A stretch of 23,678 bases of DNA from the NCBI GenBank assembly GCA_934725285.1, contig CAKVBK010000021.1, forward strand, positions 1 to 23,678. Direction: 5' to 3'. Made by a program: the position numbers and the translations under genes. The DNA comes from an uncultured Bacteroidales bacterium. Its GTDB lineage: Bacteria; Bacteroidota; Bacteroidia; Bacteroidales; UBA932. Positions 6,903 through 15,326 of the stretch are shown piece by piece (positions within the stretch are counted from its first letter, which is position 1; every line of letters begins with the position of its first letter). The notes below the pieces were generated by a model. That model did not search any database and was not told where the DNA came from. It saw only the letters and a program-made list of their open reading frames with translations.

Positions 6903-9863
6903 ATGGAAGAAAAGTACTCTCGTTTTATCGAGGCTGTACAGCGTTTCGTGCCGAGGAACGGAATCTACACAGACGAACTCAGGCGTTTCGCCTGGGGCAC
7001 GGACGCCGGCTTCTACAGGCTTGTGCCGAGGATAGTCATCCGTTCGTCCGGCGAGAAAGAGATCTCCAAGATCCTTGAGGCGGCGTCAAGATTTGATGTT
7101 CCGGTTACATTCCGCGCGGCCGGGACCAGTCTGTCAGGCCAGTCTGTCAGCGATTCCGTACTGGTGGTCGCGGGCAAGAACTGGGAGAGGTACAAGGTCT
7201 CCGACGACGCTTCCGAAATCACACTTGAGCCAGGAATCGTCGGAGCGAGAGTGAATGCCATCCTGAAACCTTTCGGACGAAAATTCGGTCCGGATCCGGC
7301 CTCCATCGGAAGCTGTATGGTGGGCGGAATCGTGATGAACAACGCCTCGGGAATGAGCTGCGGAACCCACGCCAACAGTGACAGGGAACTGGAGAGCGTC
7401 CGGATGGTGTTCGTTGACGGAACTGTGCTTGACACCGGTGACGAGGCCTCAAGGGAGGCCTTCCGTGCCGGCCATCCTGACTTCATCAGAAAGATCGAGG
7501 ATCTCAGGGATGAAATCCAAGCGGACAAGGAACTCTCGGACCGGATAAGGTTCAAATATTCAATCAAGAACGTCACGGGACTCAATATATTCCCGTTTGT
7601 CAGGTTCCATGATCCCTTCGACATCATCGCTCACTTGTTGGTAGGCTCTGAGGGCACGTTGGCGTTCATGAGCCGGGTCACTATGAAGACCTTGCCTCTG
7701 CCGTCCAAGGAAGCGTCCGCTATGGTTTATTTCGGCGCGATAAGGGAAGCCGCCGAGGCGGTCGTGGCTCTAAGGAAAGAAATTGACCCGGCTGTGCTGG
7801 ATGCCGCTGAACTGCTTGACAGAAGATCTCTTGCGTCAGTGGAAGACCCTATGCTGAATGAATATCCCGACAAAGATCTGACCGCTCTCCTGCTTCGCGT
7901 CACTGGCTCGGATCAAGCTGACCTCGATGCGAACATCGGAAAACTGTCGGATGTACTCAACCGCTTTTCCGTCTTGAATGATGCGGAAGGCAATGCTTAC
8001 ATATTCAGTAGTGATCCTTCTGTAACCGGAAAATACTGGGCCATCCGCTCGGGCATATTCCCGTCTGTCGGCGGAATGCGCCGCCAAGGTACGACCTGCC
8101 TGATTGAGGACATCGCCTTCCACATTGAGGACCTGCCGGACGCCACGGTTGATCTGTCGGCCCTGCTTGACAAACACGGTTACGATGATTCATGCATCTA
8201 CGGCCACGCCCTCGAGGGAAATTTCCATTTCATCATCAACCAATCATTTGATTCTGGGGAGGAAGTGAATCGCTATGAATCCATGATCCGTGATGTGGCT
8301 GAAATGGTTGTCGGAAAATATGACGGATCTCTGAAGGCCGAGCACGGGACTGGCAGGAATATGGCTCCGTTTGTCTCGTATGAGTGGGGGGAGAAGGCGT
8401 ATGGGATCATGAAGCGTGTGAAGGATCTGTTTGATCCAGAGAGGCTTCTTAATCCTGGCGTGATATTCAATGACGATCCAAAGTGTTTCCTGCGGAATTT
8501 CAAGGCGTTGCCTGTGTTGAAGCCATGGGTTGATGATGCCGAAAATGTAGGACCGGAGCTTGCGGAGGTCTATAAGAAACTTAACAAGTGTATCGAGTGC
8601 GGCTTCTGCGAGGTGAACTGTCTGTCATGCGGTTTCACGCTTTCCTCCAGAACCAGGATCGCCACGCAGAGGGAAATCACTTCCTTGCGAGCGTTGCCAA
8701 AACCAAGCTCGGAGGAACTTGCCCACCTTCGGACACTTGAAAAGGAATATTCCTACTTGGGAGAACAGACATGCGCCGGGGACGGCCTCTGCTCGACTTC
8801 TTGTCCTATGGGCATCAATGTGGCGGATCTGACTCATCAGCTGAGACGTTTGAATATGTCCGCGGGGTCGTTCGGCCACGGTGTCTGGAACTTTACGGCA
8901 AACCATTTCGCAGGAGTCAAGAGCGGGCTTCGTGGAGCTCTCAGGATGGCCACAGCCGGCGAGACCGTGCTTGGAGACCTTGCGATGAGCGGTCTCTGCC
9001 GTTGGCTTCACAATGCCGTCCGCCTTCCGCTCTGGACTCCCGCTACGCCTAAGGCCTATAATATTCCCAAGTCGCTTCGTGCTTTGGTGCAGAACTGCAC
9101 TTCGCTTTCCGATGCGGCCCCCGTCTCTGGGCTTGTCGAAGAGGCTCCTTTGGCGGATAAGGTGGTCTACTTTCCAAGCTGCATAAACCAGATGATGGGC
9201 CTCCCGAAACATCACCACGCCGTTGACAAGCCTCTTGTCGAGGAGATGGTCAGCCTTTTGGCCAAAGCCGGCTACGAGGTAATATTCCCGAAGAATATGT
9301 CCTCTCTTTGCTGCGGTACGATCTGGGAGAGCAAAGGCATGCCCGAAATCGCTGACAAAAAGACCTCTGAACTTGAAGAGGCGCTTTGGCAGGCCAGCGA
9401 TGGCGGGCGGTATCCGATCCTCTGTGATCAGAGTCCGTGCCTCCATCGAATGCGGCATAAGATCAAGAAGATGAGACTTTTTGAGCCCGCCGAGTTCATC
9501 CTTGGGTTCCTGGCGGACAGACTGGACTTCCACAGGACAGACACACCAGTCGCAATCCATCTCACATGCTCGATGCGTTTGATGCACAAGACCGACAAGA
9601 TGCTTGAGTTGGCACGGATGTGCTCCACTAACGTGGTTGTGCCCGAAGGCGTTGGCTGCTGCGGTTTCGCCGGAGACAAAGGCATGACCCATCCGGAACT
9701 CAACAAGTATGCCCTGCGCAAGCTGAAGGACCAGGTCAAAGGCATCCCTGCCGGCTATTCCAACAGCCGCACATGTGAGATCGGCCTCGCCGCCAACTCC
9801 GGCATTCCGTACGTCTCCATCGCCTACCTCGTGAACCGCTGCACCACAGCCAAGAAAATCTAA
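6903..9863 (+). CDS. FAD-linked oxidase with Fe-S and GlpC-like CCG domains (D-lactate/2-hydroxyacid dehydrogenase type)
   Basis: A fused flavin and iron-sulfur dehydrogenase of 986 residues. The N-terminal half is a GlcD/D-lactate dehydrogenase-type FAD domain: the PCMH flavin loop [13 protein letters not shown] is at 71-83, followed by [28 protein letters not shown], and a C-terminal cap ending GTGRNMAP and DPERLLNPG. Next come two cysteine motifs, [11 protein letters not shown] at 562-572 and [12 protein letters not shown] starting at 624. The last third has two CCG (GlpC/HdrB) modules, with C760 and C803-C804 and then C889 and C919-C920. Family members oxidise D-lactate, glycolate or similar 2-hydroxyacids and pass electrons to quinone or other carriers; the substrate cannot be fixed from sequence. 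A TTG at 6897 is in frame but overlaps the DUF456 stop, so the ATG at 6903 is used. Confidence 0.9.
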   Translation: MEEKYSRFIEAVQRFVPRNGIYTDELRRFAWGTDAGFYRLVPRIVIRSSGEKEISKILEAASRFDVPVTFRAAGTSLSGQSVSDSVLVVAGKNWERYKVSDDASEITLEPGIVGARVNAILKPFGRKFGPDPASIGSCMVGGIVMNNASGMSCGTHANSDRELESVRMVFVDGTVLDTGDEASREAFRAGHPDFIRKIEDLRDEIQADKELSDRIRFKYSIKNVTGLNIFPFVRFHDPFDIIAHLLVGSEGTLAFMSRVTMKTLPLPSKEASAMVYFGAIREAAEAVVALRKEIDPAVLDAAELLDRRSLASVEDPMLNEYPDKDLTALLLRVTGSDQADLDANIGKLSDVLNRFSVLNDAEGNAYIFSSDPSVTGKYWAIRSGIFPSVGGMRRQGTTCLIEDIAFHIEDLPDATVDLSALLDKHGYDDSCIYGHALEGNFHFIINQSFDSGEEVNRYESMIRDVAEMVVGKYDGSLKAEHGTGRNMAPFVSYEWGEKAYGIMKRVKDLFDPERLLNPGVIFNDDPKCFLRNFKALPVLKPWVDDAENVGPELAEVYKKLNKCIECGFCEVNCLSCGFTLSSRTRIATQREITSLRALPKPSSEELAHLRTLEKEYSYLGEQTCAGDGLCSTSCPMGINVADLTHQLRRLNMSAGSFGHGVWNFTANHFAGVKSGLRGALRMATAGETVLGDLAMSGLCRWLHNAVRLPLWTPATPKAYNIPKSLRALVQNCTSLSDAAPVSGLVEEAPLADKVVYFPSCINQMMGLPKHHHAVDKPLVEEMVSLLAKAGYEVIFPKNMSSLCCGTIWESKGMPEIADKKTSELEEALWQASDGGRYPILCDQSPCLHRMRHKIKKMRLFEPAEFILGFLADRLDFHRTDTPVAIHLTCSMRLMHKTDKMLELARMCSTNVVVPEGVGCCGFAGDKGMTHPELNKYALRKLKDQVKGIPAGYSNSRTCEIGLAANSGIPYVSIAYLVNRCTTAKKI

Positions 9864-9873
9864 GGAAATTCCG

Positions 9874-9881
9874 TATCTTTG
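9874..9881 (+). promoter_or_regulatory. -7 box TATCTTTG for ksgA
   Basis: TATCTTTG ends only 5 bp before the ksgA ATG at 9887. Initiation a few bases after the box would give a leaderless or almost leaderless mRNA. No -33 TTTG is seen. The box begins 10 bp after the stop codon of the dehydrogenase, so read-through from that operon is also possible. Confidence 0.55.
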
Positions 9882-9886
9882 CCCCT

Positions 9887-10645
9887 ATGGAAGTACGTGC
9901 GAAAAAAGCTCTCGGACAGCATTTTTTGACTGACCAGAGCGTTGCGAAGAGCATTGTCACCGCTCTTGAAGGACATCAGGCGTTGGAGGTCGGCCCCGGA
10001 ATGGGTGTCTTGACCCAGTACCTGTTGCCGAGACCTGAGTTGGCGTTGAAGGTAGTCGAGATTGATGACGAGTCTGTTGTCTATCTCAAGAAGCATTACC
10101 CGAAGCTGGGGGAAAATCTGATTGAGGGTGATTTTTTGAAGATGGATCTTGACGGCATATTCGACGGGGAATATTCAGTGATCGGGAATTTCCCTTATAA
10201 TATCTCCTCGCAGATTTTCTTCAAGATCCTTGAACATCGCGACCGCATCCCGGAGGTTGTCTGCATGATCCAGAAGGAGGTCGCCGAACGCATCGCCGAG
10301 AAACCTGGCACCAAGACCTATGGAATCCTGTCGGTCTTCCTTCAGGCGTGGTATGACATTGAATATCTTTTCACAGTGGGGTCAGGTGCCTTCAATCCGC
10401 CGCCGAAGGTCCAGTCCGCCGTGATCCGTCTCACGCGTAATTCGCGCACGACATTGGGTTGCGATGAAAAGCTTTTCCGGACTGTTGTGAAGACCGCTTT
10501 CGGCCAACGGCGCAAGACTCTCCGCAACTCCCTCAAACCGTTGATCAAGCCGTCTATGCTGCCTGCCACAGACCCTGTTTTCGATCTCCGTCCTGAGCGT
10601 CTGAGTGTTGAGGATTTCATCACTTTGACCTTGAAACTTATGTAG
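9887..10645 (+). CDS. ksgA (rsmA): 16S rRNA (adenine1518-N6/adenine1519-N6)-dimethyltransferase
   Basis: Dimethylates two adjacent adenines in the 3'-terminal hairpin of 16S rRNA during small-subunit maturation, using S-adenosylmethionine. The protein has 252 residues, close to the family norm. The start [14 protein letters not shown] carries the conserved K-K-x-x-G-Q-H-F-L entry sequence. SAM-binding motif I is [11 protein letters not shown] (about 35-45), and the catalytic N-F-P-Y tetrad occurs in [11 protein letters not shown] near 103. The C-terminal part contains [12 protein letters not shown] and [10 protein letters not shown], both typical. It is convergent with the BIG2 lipoprotein gene; a shared terminator hairpin lies between them. 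A TATCTTTG box is directly upstream of the ATG. Confidence 0.96.
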   Translation: MEVRAKKALGQHFLTDQSVAKSIVTALEGHQALEVGPGMGVLTQYLLPRPELALKVVEIDDESVVYLKKHYPKLGENLIEGDFLKMDLDGIFDGEYSVIGNFPYNISSQIFFKILEHRDRIPEVVCMIQKEVAERIAEKPGTKTYGILSVFLQAWYDIEYLFTVGSGAFNPPPKVQSAVIRLTRNSRTTLGCDEKLFRTVVKTAFGQRRKTLRNSLKPLIKPSMLPATDPVFDLRPERLSVEDFITLTLKLM

Positions 10646-10736
10646 GTACGTCTTGACTTTGCTGATTGAATATTTCCGCCTCTAAAAAAGGTTCCGGACA
10701 AATCAAGGCAGTTTTCCGGTTCTTCATTGAATATAA

Positions 10737-10774
10737 CGAAAGCCGGCTTCCCAACTTCGGGAAGCCGGCTTTCG
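10737..10774. terminator. Bidirectional terminator between ksgA and the BIG2 gene
   Basis: A perfect 16-bp inverted repeat, CGAAAGCCGGCTTCCC with GGGAAGCCGGCTTTCG, with a 6-nt loop AACTTC. Because the genes converge, one hairpin can serve both strands. On the plus strand it is followed by CTTTGTCTGTTTG (a broken T tract), and on the minus strand by TTATATT. Confidence 0.85.
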
Positions 10775-10791
10775 CTTTGTCTGTTTGATGG

Positions 10792-11997
10792 CTACGCCGG
10801 GTTGACAGGAATGTCCGGGACTCCGCCCGCATAGTCGGTGACGGTGACCTTGATGGACTTCTCAAACTTGCCGCGAGGGCTCTCGAAAGAGATTGTCAGA
10901 TTGGCTGAGCCCGCGGAAACTGCCGTGATGGTCACAATACCAGTTCCGTCTTGGTCGCCGGTAGTGATTGAGACGGCATCGTTGCCATCGCTGACCTTGA
11001 TCATGTCCGCTGTGGCCTTGAAACTTGGGTCTGTGACATCAATGACAGTCAGGTTGAGGACGCTTTTCAGTCCGATGATGATTTCGTTTCCTGCAAGGAT
11101 GGATTCATTGGCCGTGTCGTAGATCACGAGGTTGGATGAGAAGAATACCCTCACGTTGACGCTCACTGAATATTCACCGTCCTCTGTGGTTGCCGTGATG
11201 ACAGCCGTTCCGGTCTTGATCCCTTTGACTGTTCCGTCATTGTCAACTGTCGCCACTGAAGGATCACTGGAGACTATCTTTATGTTTTTGTTGGACGCAT
11301 CCTCCGGCAAGACTGAGAAGTTTAGCTTTACGGTGGCTCCGTCCAGAAGCGTGACATCCTTTTGGCTACAAGTGATTCCTGTCACCGGGATCGTGACGAT
11401 AACTTTGCATGTGGCCGACAATCCTTGATCGACCGTTGTGGCTGTAATGGTCGCCTCTCCTTTGCCGATGGCGGTCACTTTACCCGTTTCGTCAACCGTG
11501 GCGACATTGTCATCGCTGGAACTCCAGATGACGCTCCCGTCCGTGGCGTCGGAAGGAACAACGGTGGCCGTCAGCCGCGCGCTTCCGCCGGGAGTCAGGC
11601 TTATGCTTGATTGATCCAGCGTTATGCCTGTGACGAATATTGTACCTTTCTCCACTATGACTTCACAGGAGGCTGAATAGCCTCCGTCTTCTGTGGTCAC
11701 GGTGATTGTTGTTGTGCCTGCTGAAATGGCTGTGACAACACCTTCGTTTACCGTGGCTATGTCAGGAGACGCGCTTTCCCAGCTGACATTCTTGTTCTCG
11801 GCGTCGTCCGGTTCCACTGTGGCCGTGAGCTTCGTGGTGTTCGTGCCGTTGTTGAGTTGCAGCGTGACGGATGAATTGTCAAGCCTGACTCCGGTCACAT
11901 TGACGGTTTTGTCTTCCTTTTCGCATGCGGTGGCCGCAAGAAAACCGATGGCGAGGATTGTCGCCGCTCTGAAAAATTTCTGAATATGCTTGATCAT
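10792..11997 (-). CDS. BIG2 (bacterial Ig-like) domain lipoprotein
   Basis: A surface lipoprotein of 401 residues. The signal peptide ends in FLAATAC with the acylated Cys at 25, followed by EKED, an acidic/lysine stretch resembling the Bacteroidota surface-export signal. Three BIG2 repeats are clear, at about 34-115, 121-202 and 204-284. Each begins V-x-V-T-G-(V/I)-x-L, contains LTATVxPxDA and (S/D)xxxATVxxxGxVTAIxxG, and ends in V-x-V. A fourth, diverged beta-rich unit spans about 288-388. The protein closes with a Pro-rich tail, VPDIPVNPA. BIG2 domains act as spacers or adhesion modules in surface proteins; no enzyme domain is present. The gene starts 27 bp after the stop of the BspA-like gene and is almost certainly the second gene of that operon. 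Confidence 0.88.
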   Translation of the reverse strand: MIKHIQKFFRAATILAIGFLAATACEKEDKTVNVTGVRLDNSSVTLQLNNGTNTTKLTATVEPDDAENKNVSWESASPDIATVNEGVVTAISAGTTTITVTTEDGGYSASCEVIVEKGTIFVTGITLDQSSISLTPGGSARLTATVVPSDATDGSVIWSSSDDNVATVDETGKVTAIGKGEATITATTVDQGLSATCKVIVTIPVTGITCSQKDVTLLDGATVKLNFSVLPEDASNKNIKIVSSDPSVATVDNDGTVKGIKTGTAVITATTEDGEYSVSVNVRVFFSSNLVIYDTANESILAGNEIIIGLKSVLNLTVIDVTDPSFKATADMIKVSDGNDAVSITTGDQDGTGIVTITAVSAGSANLTISFESPRGKFEKSIKVTVTDYAGGVPDIPVNPA

Positions 11998-12024
11998 AAT
12001 CTTGCCTTTTGAATTGATTCCCGA

Positions 12025-15000
12025 TTATTTTGTAGAAATGGCGAAAATGTAGCTTGCCCAGTAATTAGACCATCCGCTTGCCGCTTTGTAAGCATCCACA
12101 GCATTGTCCGGGACGTAGATGGCGTCAACATAGGTTGCAGGAGAAACCGCAAGGGCGCTGGTCGTGAACGATGTGCTGGAGACTGTGCAAGGTGTTGAAC
12201 TTTCGAAGATGACTTCCTTCAGGCTTGAGCATCCGGCAAAAGCCCAGCTGTTGACTTTTGTCACGGTTGCCGGGAGAGTGATGGATGTCAATGCCGAGCA
12301 TCCGGAGAATCCTTGGTTGGCAATGTTTGTCACTTTGCGCAAGATTATGCTCTTCAGGCTCTTGCAGTTGCTGAACGCGGTGGTGACATCGGTCGCGTTG
12401 TTGACATCGATGGATTCGAGTCCGGAACCGTCAAATGCGCTCCGGTCAATTTTCACGCACGGATCCGGAATGTTGACGCTCTTTAGCGAAGTGCATCCTG
12501 CGAATGCATAGGATCCAATGGTTTTGACGTTGGCCGGAATCACGATGGATTCAAGTTTGGTGCAGTTCTGGAACAAGTATGTAGGAATTTGCGTGAGGGA
12601 TTCCGGCAGTCCGATCGTCTTGAGTCCCGTCCCCTTGAACGCCCCGCTTGGAATCGTTGTGATCTTGGATGGGAGATTGAGAGTTTCGAGGTTTGTGCAC
12701 CCCGATACCATATTCGATGGAATTGACGTGACTCCTTCCGGAATTGTCAGGGCGGTTATTCCGGTACAGCCTTGGAACACTCCTGATCCAAGTGATGTCA
12801 CACTTTCCGGTATCTTGATTTCCGTGAGGCCCGTACAGTTCGCGAACGCTGTCCCGCCGATCTTTGTCAGCGTTGACGGCAGGTTGAATGAACTGATTCC
12901 GGAGCAACCGTTGAACGCTCCGTTTCCGATCTCGGTGATTCCTTCTTCGAGTCCTACGCTCTTCAGGCTTGAGCAGCCCTTGAGTATGTCGTTAGGAATT
13001 TTTGTCATTCCTTTAGGAAACGAGATGCTTTCAAGGGATGTGCAGCCGTTGAACACTCCATTGTTCAGTACAGTGATAGAAGAAGGAAGAGTTATGTTTC
13101 TAAGAGATGAACAGCCTGAAAAGAGATTGGTTCCCAACGCTGTGATTCCATCGGAAAGGTTGACGGTCTCAAGATTCGCGCAGCCTGAGAACGTGTTGTT
13201 CCCGGTCGTTGTGCAGGCATTCCCGAACGTGACTTTCTTAAGGGCGGTGTTGTTGGCGAAAACATTGCTGCCGAACGTCGGGTTGCCGGAAATCATCACT
13301 TCAGTGACTTTGGAAAGACCTGCGCATGATTGGTTGGCCAGATCTGTGACTTCCTCCGGAATCGTGAGGGTCTCCGTTGTGCCCAGGCAGCTGATGGCCT
13401 TGGTTCCTTCCAGAACCAGGTTCTTGTTCGCGTCAAGTTGGTATTTCCCGCCATTGAACGTCAATCCTGTAAGGTTCGGACAATCGTTGAACGCTTTTAT
13501 CTCGATTTGCGCCACGCTTGCCGGTATCGTCAAGGACTTCAAGGATTTGCATCCAGAGAATGCCAGCGTGCCGATTGTCTCAAGGTCTTCGGGTAATTCA
13601 ACGGTTTCCAGGGATGTGCAGTTCTGGAAAGATTGCCCGCCTATTTCCTTGCAGGCTTTAGGCCAGTGAACTGTCCTCAGTGAGGTGCATCCTGAAAAAG
13701 TCAAACCTTGCCCCATATATGTGATCCCGTCCGGAAGTGAGATCGTCTCAAGGCTGGCGCAATCCTTGAAAGCTCCTGCGTTGATTTTGAGCACAGATGA
13801 AGGAATCTCGATATTCTTCAGACTTTCACATCCGTTGAACGCGTCTGATCCTATCTCGACGATGCTTGCCGGCAGCTTGATGCTGGCCAGATTCTTGCAA
13901 TTTTTGAATCCGCCATTGTCGCCTGAGTTGTTTCCGTCGAATCTGGTGATGCCTGTGAAGTGTACAAACTCATCGAATGATGTTATCTTTGTACCCTCAA
14001 ACAGCCAGGCAAGACTTGTCTGCAATCCGGCCTCCACATTTGAAATCTCACCGTCCTTGTTGATGTCCACCGGCGAGATCTGGCTTGTTAGGAGCGACTT
14101 GACGACCGGATCCTTAAACTCGATGTTGTAGGTCACTGACTTTTCAATGTTTCCCGTAAGCGCGTACATCATTCCCGCAGTGTAGGCCGAGGCGGTTTCC
14201 CATACAACCTGATATGTCGCGTTGTCGCTCGTCATGACCGTCAGGGTGCATTCGTCACCTTTCGCCGCGTCTGTGGACGGGAAGAAAGCCACATAGAGGT
14301 CTTTGGTCTGTTTTCCGTCTTTGATTTCCACCGGAGAAGACGGAGTCGCGGTGGTGACGGACCTGCATTTTATGGTTTCGGCAAAGTCGTTGTTCCTGTT
14401 CAGGTACAGATAGTCATTGAAAACCTTGCCGTTCAGGTACACTTTCGTGATGTTTGTGTTCACATCCTTTCCGAAGTCCAGATTGGTGATCTTCATCCAA
14501 GCCACTTTTCTGGAGAAGGGAATCTCAGGAATATTCCCGTCGCTGGCCACGCTTACTTTGGCGGTAAGAATGTCGTAGTTTTTCATCTCCTCGATGGCTC
14601 CGGTCTGTCCGGAAAGCACAAATGACCCGTTGGTTGAGGACGTGCCCATCACACTAGGATAAGAGAACAAGTAGGTCTTGCCGATTCTCAGCGTTCCGGA
14701 AGTCTTTGTGAATGACGCGAATTTGCCGTCTTCGGTCATCTCTCCCTCCTGGCTGTACTGTTGCTGTTGGTTGTTTCCGTAGGAGAAGATCTGATCTCCC
14801 TTTTCCCATGCCACCTTCATGACGTTGCCGCCCTCGTCGTAAGAATATGTCGTCCTGGTGTCCTTCCCGGGGAGTCCGGCTTTGACCGAAACGGGGCCGT
14901 CTATGACACCGGCCTCTGAATCATCCTCAATGACAGTCACATCTGTGACCGGAAGCGGGGCTTCTTTGGCGCAGCCCGCCAGCATCGCCGTGATGCATGC

Positions 15001-15030
15001 GAATGCCGTAAATCTGATCGTTTTGTTCAT
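12025..15030 (-). CDS. BspA-type leucine-rich-repeat lipoprotein with fimbrillin-like N-terminal region
   Basis: A large surface lipoprotein of 1001 residues. The lipobox MLAGC puts the lipidated Cys at 20. Residues 50-300 resemble fimbrillin/Mfa-like modules (DTRTTYSYDEGG, VAWEKGDQI, YLFSYPS, and MMYALTGNIE at the end). A loop DINKDGEIS at 322-330 fits an EF-hand/dockerin-type calcium site (D-x-N-x-D-G-x-I). From about 375 to 950 there are roughly 24 BspA-type (LRR_5) repeats of about 23 residues of the form FxGCxxLxxIxLPxxVTxIGxxA. The end, AIYVPDNAVDAYKAASGWSNY, is the usual cap of such proteins. BspA-like proteins bind host matrix proteins or other bacteria, and that role is inferred here. 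It is the first gene of a two-gene operon with the BIG2 lipoprotein, divergent from susC. Confidence 0.9.
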   Translation of the reverse strand: MNKTIRFTAFACITAMLAGCAKEAPLPVTDVTVIEDDSEAGVIDGPVSVKAGLPGKDTRTTYSYDEGGNVMKVAWEKGDQIFSYGNNQQQQYSQEGEMTEDGKFASFTKTSGTLRIGKTYLFSYPSVMGTSSTNGSFVLSGQTGAIEEMKNYDILTAKVSVASDGNIPEIPFSRKVAWMKITNLDFGKDVNTNITKVYLNGKVFNDYLYLNRNNDFAETIKCRSVTTATPSSPVEIKDGKQTKDLYVAFFPSTDAAKGDECTLTVMTSDNATYQVVWETASAYTAGMMYALTGNIEKSVTYNIEFKDPVVKSLLTSQISPVDINKDGEISNVEAGLQTSLAWLFEGTKITSFDEFVHFTGITRFDGNNSGDNGGFKNCKNLASIKLPASIVEIGSDAFNGCESLKNIEIPSSVLKINAGAFKDCASLETISLPDGITYMGQGLTFSGCTSLRTVHWPKACKEIGGQSFQNCTSLETVELPEDLETIGTLAFSGCKSLKSLTIPASVAQIEIKAFNDCPNLTGLTFNGGKYQLDANKNLVLEGTKAISCLGTTETLTIPEEVTDLANQSCAGLSKVTEVMISGNPTFGSNVFANNTALKKVTFGNACTTTGNNTFSGCANLETVNLSDGITALGTNLFSGCSSLRNITLPSSITVLNNGVFNGCTSLESISFPKGMTKIPNDILKGCSSLKSVGLEEGITEIGNGAFNGCSGISSFNLPSTLTKIGGTAFANCTGLTEIKIPESVTSLGSGVFQGCTGITALTIPEGVTSIPSNMVSGCTNLETLNLPSKITTIPSGAFKGTGLKTIGLPESLTQIPTYLFQNCTKLESIVIPANVKTIGSYAFAGCTSLKSVNIPDPCVKIDRSAFDGSGLESIDVNNATDVTTAFSNCKSLKSIILRKVTNIANQGFSGCSALTSITLPATVTKVNSWAFAGCSSLKEVIFESSTPCTVSSTSFTTSALAVSPATYVDAIYVPDNAVDAYKAASGWSNYWASYIFAISTK

Positions 15031-15097
15031 TATACACTAAAATTATAAGTTCGTCCGAGCCTGACCTATGACCACATATTCTCCCGCAACAGGGGCG

Positions 15098-15128
15098 CAA
15101 GTTAAATAAAAATTGATAAATTCTCAAA
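15098..15128 (-). promoter_or_regulatory. Candidate promoter of the BspA/BIG2 operon
   Basis: On the minus strand TTTG (15128-15125) is followed after exactly 19 bp by TTAACTTG (15105-15098), a near match to the TAnnTTTG box. Initiation near 15094 would give a leader of about 63 nt before the ATG at 15030. Confidence 0.5.
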
Positions 15129-15136
15129 GAAAATAG

Positions 15137-15163
15137 AAAAATATTCATTAATAAAATATTTTT
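15137..15163. repeat. A/T inverted repeat between divergent promoters
   Basis: AAAAATATT at 15137-15145 and AATATTTTT at 15155-15163 form a perfect 9-bp inverted repeat with a 9-bp centre. It sits between the -33 element of the leftward promoter (15125-15128) and a TTTG at 15165-15168 oriented toward susC. Confidence 0.55.
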
Positions 15164-15164
15164 A

Positions 15165-15190
15165 TTTGTGAGAAAATGTTACTAATATTG
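15165..15190 (+). promoter_or_regulatory. Weak candidate promoter of the SusCD operon
   Basis: TTTG at 15165-15168 and TAATATTG at 15183-15190 resemble the -33 and -7 elements, but the -7 box has one mismatch and the spacing is 14 bp, shorter than the usual 19-21. If used, the leader is about 130 nt. An ECF sigma factor or another site could be responsible instead. Confidence 0.3.
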
Positions 15191-15326
15191 CCGTGTTGGT
15201 GTTCGAGGCGGTTCGTGAAAGGTTTTTGGTTATTGGTGCATTTATGGGTAATTGAATATTTATGCGAAATATCCATAACTAAAAAATAGACTCAGTTAAA
15301 TGTTTTAACAAATAAAAATAGAAAAG

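Larger units (their letters stand above)
15031..15326. other. Divergent intergenic region between the two surface operons
   Basis: 296 bp without a gene, strongly A/T-rich compared with its surroundings. It holds a candidate leftward promoter, a 9-bp inverted repeat, a weaker rightward -7 box, and two small hairpins in what would be the susC leader. No small ORF with convincing features was seen. Confidence 0.7.

Noticed and set aside
8625..9692. A 355-codon minus-strand frame inside the Fe-S dehydrogenase gene
   Set aside because: The plus strand encodes a clear family with conserved cysteines; the antisense frame resembles nothing.
11132..11428. Plus-strand frames opposite the BIG2 gene
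   Set aside because: Antisense shadows of the Ig-like repeats, rich in Val, Thr and Ser because of that repeat composition.
12518..13669. A 383-codon open frame on the plus strand
   Set aside because: It lies antisense to the BspA-like repeats; periodic repeat DNA keeps the opposite strand free of stops. It has no domain, signal peptide or promoter.
12025..13900. Regular repeats that could suggest a CRISPR array
   Set aside because: The periodicity of about 69 bp is diverged, in frame and encodes leucine-rich repeats; no identical direct repeats with spacers exist.
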